Source: UBA4658 sp002405485
GTDB lineage: Bacteria; Planctomycetota; Phycisphaerae; Phycisphaerales; UBA1924
Direction: 5' to 3'
Length of the DNA stretch: 28,013 nucleotides
Assembly: GCA_036823255.1 (NCBI GenBank)
Contig: DAISGC010000053.1
Location: 1-28,013, forward strand
The notes below the pieces were generated by a model that was not told the origin of the DNA, ran no database searches, and saw only the letters and a list, made by a program, of their open reading frames with translations. Below are positions 8,242-17,100 of the stretch, in pieces; position 1 is the first letter of the stretch; the number at the start of each line of letters is the position of its first letter. The translations under genes and the position numbers were made by a program.

Positions 8242-8754
8242 TCAGGCGCGCGGGCGCCAGGCGGAGCCGCACTCGGGGCAGGTGGCGCACCCATCTCGGT
8301 CGATCGGCAGGTCCTTGAGCATGTAGCCGCAGGAAGGGCAGTGGCCGAGCGAGACCGCTCCGTCGATGAGTCGGCGATTGAAGCGTCTCTGCCCCCAGAG
8401 GGCGAGCAGGGCGATGGCGGTGAGCTGGGGGACCAGACTGGTGAGCATGCTTGCCAGGAACAAGCCGGTGATCGGCTTGAGCGTGCTGACGATGGGCGTT
8501 CGAAGGCCGATGGCGATGACGAGCCACCCGCCGAAGAGCACGATGCACATGATGACTGTGGGTCCGGTGACGGAACCGGTCCCGTGCTCCATGCGTTCGC
8601 GGAGTCGGCGGTGGACGTCTGGGGGCATGCGCGAGACGCGCGACCAGAGCCGGGCGGGATAGCCGCCGACGAAGACGAGCTTGACGCGTTGTCCCCGGTC
8701 ATCGACGGCGGGCTCGCCCATGAGCCAGATCCAAGACCGTCGGAGCATCGACAT
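8242..8754 (-). CDS. Membrane protein with C-terminal zinc ribbon (copy 1)
   Basis: The 170-residue protein is of unknown function. Two hydrophobic segments (PTVIMCIVLFGGWLVIAIGL and a second around FLASMLTSLVPQLTAIALLAL) predict two membrane helices. They are followed by a cytoplasmic or lumenal zinc ribbon with paired CPxCG motifs (GHCPSCGYMLKDL, then TCPECGSAW). The ATG at 8754 is preferred over in-frame starts further upstream because those overlap the preceding gene and give a low-complexity N-terminus. The neighbouring gene encodes a similar layout, so the two may be diverged tandem duplicates. Small two-helix zinc-ribbon proteins are common in planctomycetes; their role is not known to me. 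Confidence 0.75.
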   Translation of the reverse strand: MSMLRRSWIWLMGEPAVDDRGQRVKLVFVGGYPARLWSRVSRMPPDVHRRLRERMEHGTGSVTGPTVIMCIVLFGGWLVIAIGLRTPIVSTLKPITGLFLASMLTSLVPQLTAIALLALWGQRRFNRRLIDGAVSLGHCPSCGYMLKDLPIDRDGCATCPECGSAWRPRA

Positions 8755-8767
8755 GATGACAGGATAC

Positions 8768-9232
8768 TCAACGCGGGGCCGGCAACCGCCAGTGGCCGCC
8801 GCACTCCGGGCAGATGGTTCGCCCGTCGGCGGTCGGCAGAACGCCGCGGAGGTCGTACGCGCACGCGCCGCAGTGTCGCGTGCGTAGAAGTTCGTGCGAC
8901 ACGAGTGCGGCGTGGCGCACGCGGACGATCCATGCGACGGCGGCGGCGACGATGACCAGCCCGCCGATGGGCCAGGCAAAGAGGATCCAGCCACCAAGAA
9001 GGCCCGGCCAGCGGGAGAGCATGAGCCAGAGCGTTCCGGCGGCGAGAAGGATCGACGTGAGGATGAGGACCAGGAGCGTGGACCCGCGGCGGATCCTGCT
9101 CTGCGTGAGGTCGTCGAGCATCAGCTTGACGGGGTCGGGCAGGCGCGAGGTGAGTGGCAGGCGCCGGCCGCGAACGTCGCGCACCGAGCCCGAGGAGCGC
9201 GGGCGACGGGATGATCGCGCGTCGGGGCGCAT
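8768..9232 (-). CDS. Membrane protein with C-terminal zinc ribbon (copy 2)
   Basis: The protein has 154 residues and an unknown function. A basic N-terminal region (about residues 1-48, Arg-rich) leads into two predicted membrane helices (TLLVLILTSILLAAGTLWLM and GGWILFAWPIGGLVIVAAAV). The C-terminal zinc ribbon reads HCGACAYDLRG, then ICPECGGHW. The layout matches the next gene (8242-8754), and the two are 13 bases apart. The start at 9232 lies only 7 bases after the nuclease stop, which fits an operon. An internal ATG at 9121 (MLDDLTQSR) is an alternative that would remove the basic segment. Confidence 0.75.
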   Translation of the reverse strand: MRPDARSSRRPRSSGSVRDVRGRRLPLTSRLPDPVKLMLDDLTQSRIRRGSTLLVLILTSILLAAGTLWLMLSRWPGLLGGWILFAWPIGGLVIVAAAVAWIVRVRHAALVSHELLRTRHCGACAYDLRGVLPTADGRTICPECGGHWRLPAPR

Positions 9233-9239
9233 GGGGCCG

Positions 9240-10340
9240 TTACTTTGCGGGCGCGGGTGCGGGCTGGTCTGCCGGGCGGGACTGCGGCCGGGGTTCCATC
9301 GGGTTGGGCGTCGGGCTTGAGACCTGGTCGTACATGATGAAGTCCTTGACGTCTTTCTCGCTCGCGGCGGATGCCTGCCAAGCGGCGGCGTACATGGCGG
9401 CGAGCATGGCGGCGCCGTCGCCGAGGCGTGCCTGGATGAAGGCCTTGCCCGGCTCCTTTTCGAGGTCGCCGGACTTCTGGAGGGCGTAGAGCGGGCGAAC
9501 CTGATCGAAGGAGCGTTGGACGTGCTCGAGGACGTTCTTCCAGGGATCGTTCTTGTCGATCGTGATGGTGGAGAGCGGGAGGGTCTTCATCGCGTCGTAG
9601 CTGAGCGCGTGAATGCCGAGCACGGTGGTGTCGATGTAGGCGTGGAAGCCGCGGTTGGTGGTGAAGCCGTCGGGGTTGTCATCGACCCAGCCGTGGTGGT
9701 GTCTGGTGGTGTGCAGCGGCTGGGCGGCGTCGCCGATGATGTGCGAGAGATAGCCGAGTTCGTAGAGGACGTTGGCCCGAGCCGCGGCGAGCTGATCGGC
9801 CCGCGCCGGGTCCTTCAGGGCTTCGAGCACGCGGACCTGCCGGAAGCTGCTGATGAGCTTGCCGTAGTGCTCCATCGCGGCGTGCGGGAGGAAGCCGGGG
9901 AACTCCTGCGTGCGGGCGGTGTCGGTCTTCTCGTTGTAGGGTCGCATGAGCTCGGGGTGCTCGTGCTTGGCAACGACCATGGCGCGGATGTACTCGGTGC
10001 GGAGCGGGGGGATGGTGGAGAGCGTGAGCCCGAAGGGCTCCAGATCCTCGACGTCGATGTAGTGTTCGGGATCGTTCTCGTGCCGGAGCTGCCCGAGCCG
10101 GATGGCGCGATAGCGGTCCGGCTCGCCGCTTTGATACGCGGCCTGGGCACGCCCGGAGGGTTCGAAGACGAACGCGAGCTCGCGAGACGCCGCGCTGTCG
10201 GTCTTGAGCTTCTCGGCGAACGCGTCGAGGGCGAGCAGGGTGATGGTGCGATGCCCGTGGGCGTCCCACGCCAGGAGAGTGGGCGAGAGCATGCAGATCG
10301 CTGAGAGGGCGACGACGCGCGAGGTCCGGGTGTGCGGCAT
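9240..10340 (-). CDS. Exported S1/P1-type zinc nuclease or phospholipase C-like protein
   Basis: The 366-residue protein belongs to the S1/P1 nuclease and zinc-dependent phospholipase C superfamily, which uses three zinc ions to cleave phosphodiesters. A signal peptide ends at Ala24, so Trp25 would be the mature N-terminus, as needed for metal binding in this fold. Likely ligands in order are Trp25, His30 (WDAHGH), His93 (EHYIDVE), His201, Asp205 and His211 (SHIIGDAAQPLH), and His234 and Asp238 (FHAYIDT). All the expected positions appear filled, so the enzyme should be active. The C-terminal 25 residues are a Pro/Ala/Gln-rich tail. Whether it acts on nucleic acid or phospholipid cannot be told from sequence alone. 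It lies 46 bases downstream of gpsA in the same direction. Confidence 0.85.
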   Translation of the reverse strand: MPHTRTSRVVALSAICMLSPTLLAWDAHGHRTITLLALDAFAEKLKTDSAASRELAFVFEPSGRAQAAYQSGEPDRYRAIRLGQLRHENDPEHYIDVEDLEPFGLTLSTIPPLRTEYIRAMVVAKHEHPELMRPYNEKTDTARTQEFPGFLPHAAMEHYGKLISSFRQVRVLEALKDPARADQLAAARANVLYELGYLSHIIGDAAQPLHTTRHHHGWVDDNPDGFTTNRGFHAYIDTTVLGIHALSYDAMKTLPLSTITIDKNDPWKNVLEHVQRSFDQVRPLYALQKSGDLEKEPGKAFIQARLGDGAAMLAAMYAAAWQASAASEKDVKDFIMYDQVSSPTPNPMEPRPQSRPADQPAPAPAK

Positions 10341-10386
10341 GAAGGAGAGGTTATGCGAATCCGGGCCGCGCGCCTGGCCGCGAGCG

Positions 10387-11541
10387 TCAGCCGACTCTCT
10401 CGGCTTTCTTCGCTCGGCTCATGAGCCGTCCGATTCCGTCGATCGGGTCCAGCCCCTCGAAGAGAACGGCGTGGACGGCCTGGGAGATGGGCATGTCGAC
10501 GCGGTACTTCTTGGCGAGCTCAACGACGGATCGGCTGGTGGCGACACCCTCGACGACGAACGGGGAGTCCTTGAGGGCGCGCTTGAGCGGGACGCCTTTG
10601 CCGAGCTGCTCGCCAAGGGTGCGGTTGCGACCTTCGGGGCTGAAGCAGGTCGTGGCCAGGTCGCCGACGCCGGCGATGCCGAAGAAGGTCTCGGTGCTTG
10701 CGCCCATGGCCGAGCCGAGGCGGGCGAGCTCGGCAAGGCCTCGGGCCAGGAGGGCGGACTTGGCGTTGTAACCGGCCTGCAAGCCGTCGATGATGCCCGC
10801 GGCGATGGCGATGACGTTCTTCATGGCGCCCGCGAGCTCGACGCCGACGACGTCCTCGTTGGTGTAGATGCGGAGGTAGGAGGTTGAGAAGAGCGTTTGG
10901 ATGGACGCGGCGAACCCGGGCGCGTCGCTGGCGGCGATCATGGTCGCGGGGAGGCCGCGGGCCAGCTCCGCCGCGATCGTGGGACCGGAGAGCACGCCGA
11001 TGGGTCTGGGCTTCGCGTCGGGATCATCATTGAGGGCGTCTGCGATGATCTGCGTCGGCCGGAGCAGGGAGCCGTTCTCGATGCCCTTGGAGACGCTGAT
11101 GGCGCCGGCCATGGGTGGGAGCTTGGTCTTGCGTGCCGCCTTCCAGACGTCGCGGGTGAACTGCACGGGGATCGCCGAGACGACCAGGTCGGTTCCGGCA
11201 AGTGCCTTTTTGAGGTCTGGGGTGACACGGACGCGATCGGGGAGTGTGAATCCCGGGAGTCGCTGGCTTCGCCGCATCTGCGTGAGCTCGCCGGCCTCGG
11301 CGGCGCTGTGTCCCCAGAGCACTACGTCGACGTCGCCGCGGGCAGCGAGGAGCCCGGCACACACAAGACCCATCTGTCCGATTCCAAGGATGGAGACTCG
11401 GCGTGAGGCCTTACCGGTGGACTCCCCCTTGTTCTTGGGATGGTCGGAGGCACCGTTCTTCTTGCGGCCTTGGCCGGAGGAGGAACTCGAGGGCCTGTGC
11501 GGGAGGTGCGAGGGGTCTGGAGAAGGCGGAGGGGGGGACAT
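10387..11541 (-). CDS. gpsA: Glycerol-3-phosphate dehydrogenase [NAD(P)+]
   Basis: GpsA reduces dihydroxyacetone phosphate to sn-glycerol 3-phosphate for phospholipid synthesis in the cytoplasm. The Rossmann nucleotide loop is GIGQMG (residues 53-58), with Met where many family members have Trp or Ala. The family motifs SVSKGIE (Lys152), LSGPTIAAELARGLP, the catalytic-lysine region GAMKNVIAIAAG (Lys241) and SPEGRNR (301-307) are all present. An N-terminal extension of about 47 residues, rich in Pro, Ser, Gly and Lys, is not part of the usual fold of about 330 residues. Either a downstream start is used or the extension is a real disordered tail. The gene heads a minus-strand run and is divergent from the metal ATPase, with 237 bases between them. 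Confidence 0.95.
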   Translation of the reverse strand: MSPPPPSPDPSHLPHRPSSSSSGQGRKKNGASDHPKNKGESTGKASRRVSILGIGQMGLVCAGLLAARGDVDVVLWGHSAAEAGELTQMRRSQRLPGFTLPDRVRVTPDLKKALAGTDLVVSAIPVQFTRDVWKAARKTKLPPMAGAISVSKGIENGSLLRPTQIIADALNDDPDAKPRPIGVLSGPTIAAELARGLPATMIAASDAPGFAASIQTLFSTSYLRIYTNEDVVGVELAGAMKNVIAIAAGIIDGLQAGYNAKSALLARGLAELARLGSAMGASTETFFGIAGVGDLATTCFSPEGRNRTLGEQLGKGVPLKRALKDSPFVVEGVATSRSVVELAKKYRVDMPISQAVHAVLFEGLDPIDGIGRLMSRAKKAERVG

Positions 11542-11778
11542 GGACGCCGAGTGTACGGCTGAGAACCCGCAGATGGTCCGGGGCGTATCGAGGGGGCGAT
11601 CTCTCCGGGTCAGGGAGTGATCTACGATCGCGGTAGTGGCCGGGCGTTCTGTCTTGGCCGCGCTGAGAGAGGTCGTGGAGCCGGGCCGCCAAGGGCGGGT
11701 GCTCCAGCGGTCAGGGTGGGGGTGGGCGGTTTGGAACGTGGAACTGGCCCAGAAACTCTTGGCCTACCGGAGCTCGGC

Positions 11779-13887
11779 ATGGCGTCATCGACACAGGCGG
11801 CGGGCGGGAACGCGAATCACAACTCGGCCCACGGGCACGGGCACGGGCATGGGCATGGACATGGACATGGGCACGACCATGTCCATGAGGAGGGCATGGT
11901 CTGCTGCTCGCATCACAACGTGAAGCTCGAGCGGTACATGCTGCTGTACCTGATCGGCGGCGTGCTGCTGCTGGCGACGGTGATCTGCAAGACACTGCTC
12001 AAGGGCTCGGTCCCGACCATGGTGGCGGAGATCCCGGCGATCATCGGGGCGCTGCTGCTGGGCTTCCCGTTGTTTGTGGCGTCGGCGAAGGAGTTGTGGA
12101 AGGGCCAGGCGAGCACGTCGACGCTGTGCGCGATCGCGATTCTGGGGTCGCTTGCGATCACGAAGTATGAAGTGGCCGGCTTCCTGGCGTTCATCCTGCT
12201 GGTGGCCGATCAGTTCGTCCGGCAGCGGGCATGGGGAGCCCAGCGAGCGATCGAGGATCTGGTCTCCCGGACGCCGGATGTTGCGCGCGTGGTGCGCGAC
12301 GGGGGCGAGGTGGAGATGTCGGTGAGCCAGGTGAAGATCGGGGATGTGCTCCGTGTTCGGACGGGTGAGAACCTGCCGGTGGACGGCGTGGTGCTCACGG
12401 GCCGCTCAACGCTGGATCAGGCCGCGCTCACTGGCGAGGCGATTCCGCACGAGGTGTCTCCCGGTGACGCGGTGTTTGCGGGGACGACGAACCTGTCGGC
12501 GCTGATCGAGATCAAGGCGACGCAGGTCGGTGCGGACACGACGATCGGCAAGGTGACGCAGCTCATCCGCGAGGCGGAGGGGAGCAGGACGCAGCGGCAG
12601 CTCATGGTGGAGCAGGTCGCGCGGTTCTTTGTCCCCGTCTCGCTGAGCGTCGCGTTCATCGTGTGGTTCCTGAATCGTGGAGAGCCCGACGCCTTTCAGC
12701 GGGCGCTCACGACGCTGGTGGTGGCGTGCCCGTCGGCTTTGCTGCTGGCAAGCCCGCTGTCGGTGGTCGCAGCGTTCGCCGCGGCGGCTCGGCTGGGCAT
12801 CCTCGTGAAGAAGGTGAACTACCTGGAGGAGGCCGCGAGCGTTGACACGGTCGTGATGGACAAGACCGGGACGATCACCACGGGCCGATTCGCGGTGTCG
12901 CGGCTGGTGCCGGCGGCCGGTGTGGAGGGCGCGGAGCTGCTGGCGGCGGCGGCCAACGGCGAACAGCACTCGAATCACCCGCTGGCCAAGTCGATCATCG
13001 CGACGGCCAAGCAGGCCCGGATCGAGCCCGACGGGAGCAACGACTTTGAGGAGATCCATGGCCGGGGCATCCGGGCCCGCACGAGCATGGGCGAGGTCTG
13101 TGTCGGTCGATCGAGCTGGCTGTCGGAGGTGTTCCCGCACATCGCCCAGGAAGTCGAGGCGTGCGCCGGGCGGATCGAGGGCATGTCGGGCGTTCATGTG
13201 GTCCGCGAAGGCAAGTACCTCGGGGTGGTGGCGCTGGAGGACCGGGTGCGTTCCAACAGCAAGGCGGTGATCAGCCGTCTTCGCGAGCTCGGCGTGCGCC
13301 GGATCGACATCCTGACGGGTGATCGCCTGAGCGTGGCCGAGCGGGTGGGCCGGAACGTCGGGGTGGACACGATCGAGGCCGAGTGCCTTCCTGAGGAGAA
13401 GCACGAGCAGATTCAGAATCTCGTCGCAGACGGGCGACGGGTGATGATGGTGGGCGACGGGATCAACGACGGGCCATCGCTGGCCGCCGCGGACATCGGC
13501 GTGGCGATGGGGCTCGGCGGAAGCGACATCGCGGCGAACTCCGCGGGCGTGGCGCTCATGAACGACGATCTGTCGCGGATCCCGTTCCTCATCGAGCTCT
13601 CGCGGCGGACACGGACGATCGTGGCCCAGAACATCGCGGTCTCGATCGTGGTGGCCATTGTTGGCCTGACGCTTGCGGCGACCGGGTCACTAGGTCTGAT
13701 CGGTGCGGCGTTGTATCACGTGGTGGGCGACGTGTTCGTGATCGCCAACAGCTTCCGGCTGTTTCGGTTCGGCGAGGCGTTCCAGCAGAGCGATCTGGCC
13801 GAGGTGCACCACGCGGATGCTCCGGTGCGTCGTCGGCGTCAGGGGTCTTTGACGCTGAGCGCCGCCGGTGCACCGCAGCCGGCGTGA
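11779..13887 (+). CDS. P1B-type heavy-metal transporting ATPase with CPS motif
   Basis: The 702-residue pump uses ATP to move a transition metal across the membrane. The ATG at 11779 has GGAG six bases upstream. A His/Gly repeat (HGHGHG..., about residues 18-34) and EEGMVCCSHHN replace the usual N-terminal HMA domain. Several membrane helices follow, then the actuator loop with TGEAIP. The membrane metal site is Cys317-Pro318-Ser319 (VVACPSALLLASP) rather than the usual CPC. Asp361 in DKTGT is phosphorylated during the cycle; NSNHPLA is the SEHPL-type nucleotide-site motif and GDGINDGP the hinge. The His-rich tail suggests Zn, Co, Ni or Cd over Cu, but the altered CPS site makes specificity uncertain. 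The gene stands alone and ends at a strong terminator. Confidence 0.92.
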   Translation: MASSTQAAGGNANHNSAHGHGHGHGHGHGHGHDHVHEEGMVCCSHHNVKLERYMLLYLIGGVLLLATVICKTLLKGSVPTMVAEIPAIIGALLLGFPLFVASAKELWKGQASTSTLCAIAILGSLAITKYEVAGFLAFILLVADQFVRQRAWGAQRAIEDLVSRTPDVARVVRDGGEVEMSVSQVKIGDVLRVRTGENLPVDGVVLTGRSTLDQAALTGEAIPHEVSPGDAVFAGTTNLSALIEIKATQVGADTTIGKVTQLIREAEGSRTQRQLMVEQVARFFVPVSLSVAFIVWFLNRGEPDAFQRALTTLVVACPSALLLASPLSVVAAFAAAARLGILVKKVNYLEEAASVDTVVMDKTGTITTGRFAVSRLVPAAGVEGAELLAAAANGEQHSNHPLAKSIIATAKQARIEPDGSNDFEEIHGRGIRARTSMGEVCVGRSSWLSEVFPHIAQEVEACAGRIEGMSGVHVVREGKYLGVVALEDRVRSNSKAVISRLRELGVRRIDILTGDRLSVAERVGRNVGVDTIEAECLPEEKHEQIQNLVADGRRVMMVGDGINDGPSLAAADIGVAMGLGGSDIAANSAGVALMNDDLSRIPFLIELSRRTRTIVAQNIAVSIVVAIVGLTLAATGSLGLIGAALYHVVGDVFVIANSFRLFRFGEAFQQSDLAEVHHADAPVRRRRQGSLTLSAAGAPQPA
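11829..11886 (+). repeat. Hexanucleotide-like repeat encoding His-Gly tract
   Basis: Repeated GGGCAC and GGGCAT-type hexamers (with GGACAT variants) encode alternating His and Gly at the N-terminus of the metal ATPase. The copies differ at synonymous or near-synonymous positions. The tract is a likely metal-binding segment and could change length in steps of two residues. Confidence 0.85.
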
Positions 13888-13917
13888 GTGTGGGCCGAGA
13901 ACTCGGGGAGTCCGACG

Positions 13918-13955
13918 CGCTCGCCGTCTTGAATGACGGCGAGCGTTGTTTTTGG
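13918..13955 (+). terminator. Intrinsic terminator of the metal ATPase gene
   Basis: A perfect 11-bp stem (CGCTCGCCGTC at 13918-13928 with GACGGCGAGCG at 13935-13945) and the 6-base loop TTGAAT are followed directly by TTGTTTTTGG. It begins 31 bases after the ATPase stop. This is the clearest Rho-independent terminator in the window. Confidence 0.9.
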
Positions 13956-14160
13956 ACGTTGTTTGGGTGGCGACATGGACATTTGCTGGCATGCTCATCT
14001 GTTTCGTGGATCGTGCCGAACTGTTTGGGATCACGTGCGAACATCGAACCATCGATCCTGGCGTCCTGCGTGTTCTGCGTTGGACGGGGAGCAGCAGTTG
14101 TGGTGAGTCAGTCGCCGCACGGCGCGGCGTGGGTATCTCTTGATCCTGGAAAAACCGCTC

Positions 14161-17100
14161 ATGTCCATGAATGACGTTGTCATGTCGGCTTCTCGGTGCG
14201 TGGCGATCGGCGTGCTTGTGGCGTGCAGCGGCGCGCCGGTGGCGCTGGCAAGCGAGGCGGCGCCGGCGTTCGGGGTGTGCGAGCCGGAGACGGTTTCGCG
14301 TGCGGACCGTCGTCCGAGAATGCTGGAGAAGCTGTTCATGCTGGACGCGATCCAGGCGGCGCAGGGGCGTGCGCTGTGCTTCTCGCCGAACTCGACTCCG
14401 GAGCAGATGCAGCGGATTCTGGAGCAGTACCAGATGCTGCCGCCGACGATCGCGAACATCGATCCGCGGTTCCGAACCGACACGACGGTCTGGTCGGGGT
14501 CGGGGAATCTGGGCACCTCGGCGCAGGCGAGTCGGGCGAACCTGACGTACTCGTTTCCGAACGACGGCGTGAGCTGGGACGGCGGGGGCAACACGCTGAG
14601 CGCGAATCTGGCCGCCACCTTCGGCTCGGTGGATCGCGGTCGGGAGTTCATTCGCCAGGGGCTGGCCTCCTGGCGGCGATTCAACGGGCTGACGTACACG
14701 GAAGTCGCCGACGACAACGCGGTGTTCACCAACAACACGGCCAACGCGACGCAGCGCGGGAATCTGCGGATCGGCGCTCGGCCTCAGGACGGCGTGTTCG
14801 GCGTGCTCGCGTACAACTACTTCCCGTCTGACGGGTCGGACATGGTGCTGGATGCCAACGAGTTCGTCAGCAACTCCTTCGGCGCCGCCGCGAACAACTT
14901 TCTGACGTTCAGGAACACGATCGCGCACGAGCACGGCCACGGGCTGGCCGCCATCCACACGGTGCCGTGCAACGGCACGAAGCTCATGGAGCCGCAGCTC
15001 GCGACGGGGTTCGACGGCGTGCAGATCGACGACATCCGCTTTGCGGCGCGGAACTACGGGGATCGGCGCGCGGGAAATGACTCGGGCGCCAACGCCTTCA
15101 ACTTCGGCAACCTGACCTCGCCGACGGTGCGCTCGGTGATCGAGCGGAACCTGTCGACCAACGGCACGGCGGGTCCGAACAACACCGACGAGGACTGGTT
15201 CCGGTTCACCCTCGGCTCCACGCAGAACGTGGTGATCACGGTGGATCCGCAGGGCGGCTCGTACACCGAGGGGCAGCAGTCGAGCGGGTGCAGCGGAACA
15301 ACCGCGACGCGCAACGCCGAGGCGGCGGGAAACCTGAACGTGGAGCTCCGCGGCGGCGTGAACGGCGCGACGGTGCTGCAGACCGCAAGCAGCGCGGCCG
15401 CCGGCGTCAACGAGGTGTTGACGGCAAACAACCTTGCGGCGGGGACATACTGGGTGCGCGTCGTGGACGTCGGGCCCAACACCACCGCGAACCAGTTCGT
15501 GCAGTTGTACGACATGACGATCCGGGTGGGCACGTCCAAGGCGCCGCCGGTCGCGATCGCCGGGCTGAGCAAGCGGATCGCCGCCGGCACGCCGAGCCAC
15601 TTCATCGGCAACATCAACTCGTTCACGACCGACACTGCCGGGGCGACGTCCAACCCCGCGACGATCACCTCGTACGCGTGGGACCTGGACGGTGACGGGC
15701 TGTTCGGCGGTTCGGAGGACTCGGGCATCTCGCAGACCAGCAAGACCTATGTGTCCAACGGAACGTATCCGATCACGCTGCGCGTCACCGACTCCAACGG
15801 GCTTACGGGCACGGACACGATCGATCTCGTGGTGTTCGGCGCCCAGGCGTCGATCTCGTCGATCTCGCCCAGCGTGGGCGCGCCGGGTCAGGTCGTGCCG
15901 ATCTCTATCAGCGGTGTGAACTTCCGCGGGGTGACCAGCGCGTCTCAGGTGGCCGTCTCCGGGACGGGCGTGACGGTGACGGGCACGCCCGTGGTGAACA
16001 GCATGGGCACGCAGATCACCGGGCTGTCGCTGAACATCTCCGCGGGCGCGCCCAACGGCGCCCGCAACCTGACGATCACGAACTCTGACGGGTCCGGGAC
16101 GGCCAGCGGCAACGTGACGGCAACCAACGGGTTCCTTGTGGGCACGCCGTGCGTGTCGCCGACGGTCACGCAGCAGCCCCAGCCGCAGAACCTGTGCACC
16201 GGGCAGACGCTGACGCTCACGATCGCGGCGAACGGGACGAACCTGGTGTACGACTGGCGTCGCAACGGGGTCTCTCTGGGCGCGCCGAGCTCGCCGACGC
16301 TGACGCTCACGAACGTGAACGCGAGCCAGTCGGGGAACTACTTCTGCGCGATCTCGAACCCCTGCGGCAACGCGTCGAGCTCGTTCGTGTTCGTGAACAT
16401 CCTCGATCCGTTCACGATCGTGACCCAGCCGGTCTCGCAGACGATCTGCACGGGCCAGCCGCTGACGATCTCCGTGGTCCTGAGCGAGCCCGCGGCGGAG
16501 GTGCAGTGGCGCAAGGACGGGGAGATCATTCCCGACGCGATCTCGCAGACGCTGTTCATCCCCTCGGCGAGCGGGGCGGATGCAGGCACGTATGACGCGA
16601 TCTTCGAGACCGGGTGCGGGCAGGCGAGCACGTCCAGCGCGGTGATCAACGTTCAGGCGGGTGCGCCCTCGATCAGCCAGCAGCCGCAGCCGGCGGTGGT
16701 GTGCCCGGGCGACAGCGCTGCCTTCAGCGTGGTCGCGTCGGGCGCGGTGAGCTATCAGTGGCGTCGCAACGGCTCCAACCTGGGCGGTCCGAACGGCCCC
16801 ACGCTGACGATCGATCCTGTCGGCCCGGGCGACTTCGGGAACTATGACGTGGTGATCACGGGCACTTGCGGGGCGATCACGTCGTCGGTCGTATCGCTCT
16901 CTCAGGGCGCGGCCCCGAGCATCACCCAGCAGCCGCAGTCCCAGGCGAGCTGCCGCGGGCAGGGTGTGACGCTCAGCGTGACCGCGTCCGGGGCGACGGG
17001 CTTCCAGTGGCGTCGGAACGGGAACAACGTGGACATGGCGACCGGATCGACGCTGAACATTCCGCTCGTGAACGCCACCACCACCGGTAGCTACGACGTG

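Noticed and set aside
7381..11541. Nuclease-containing cluster as a defence system
   Set aside because: The nuclease is an exported S1/P1-type enzyme with a signal peptide, and its neighbours are metabolic. No defence-type NTPase, methylase or sensor is present.
11617..11778. N-terminal extension of the metal ATPase upstream of ATG 11779
   Set aside because: The translation is low-complexity Arg/Gly-rich, and a good ribosome binding site precedes ATG 11779.
13946..14143. Small open frame of 65 codons between the ATPase and the metzincin gene
   Set aside because: It starts inside the terminator T-tract, has no ribosome binding site and shows no coding character.
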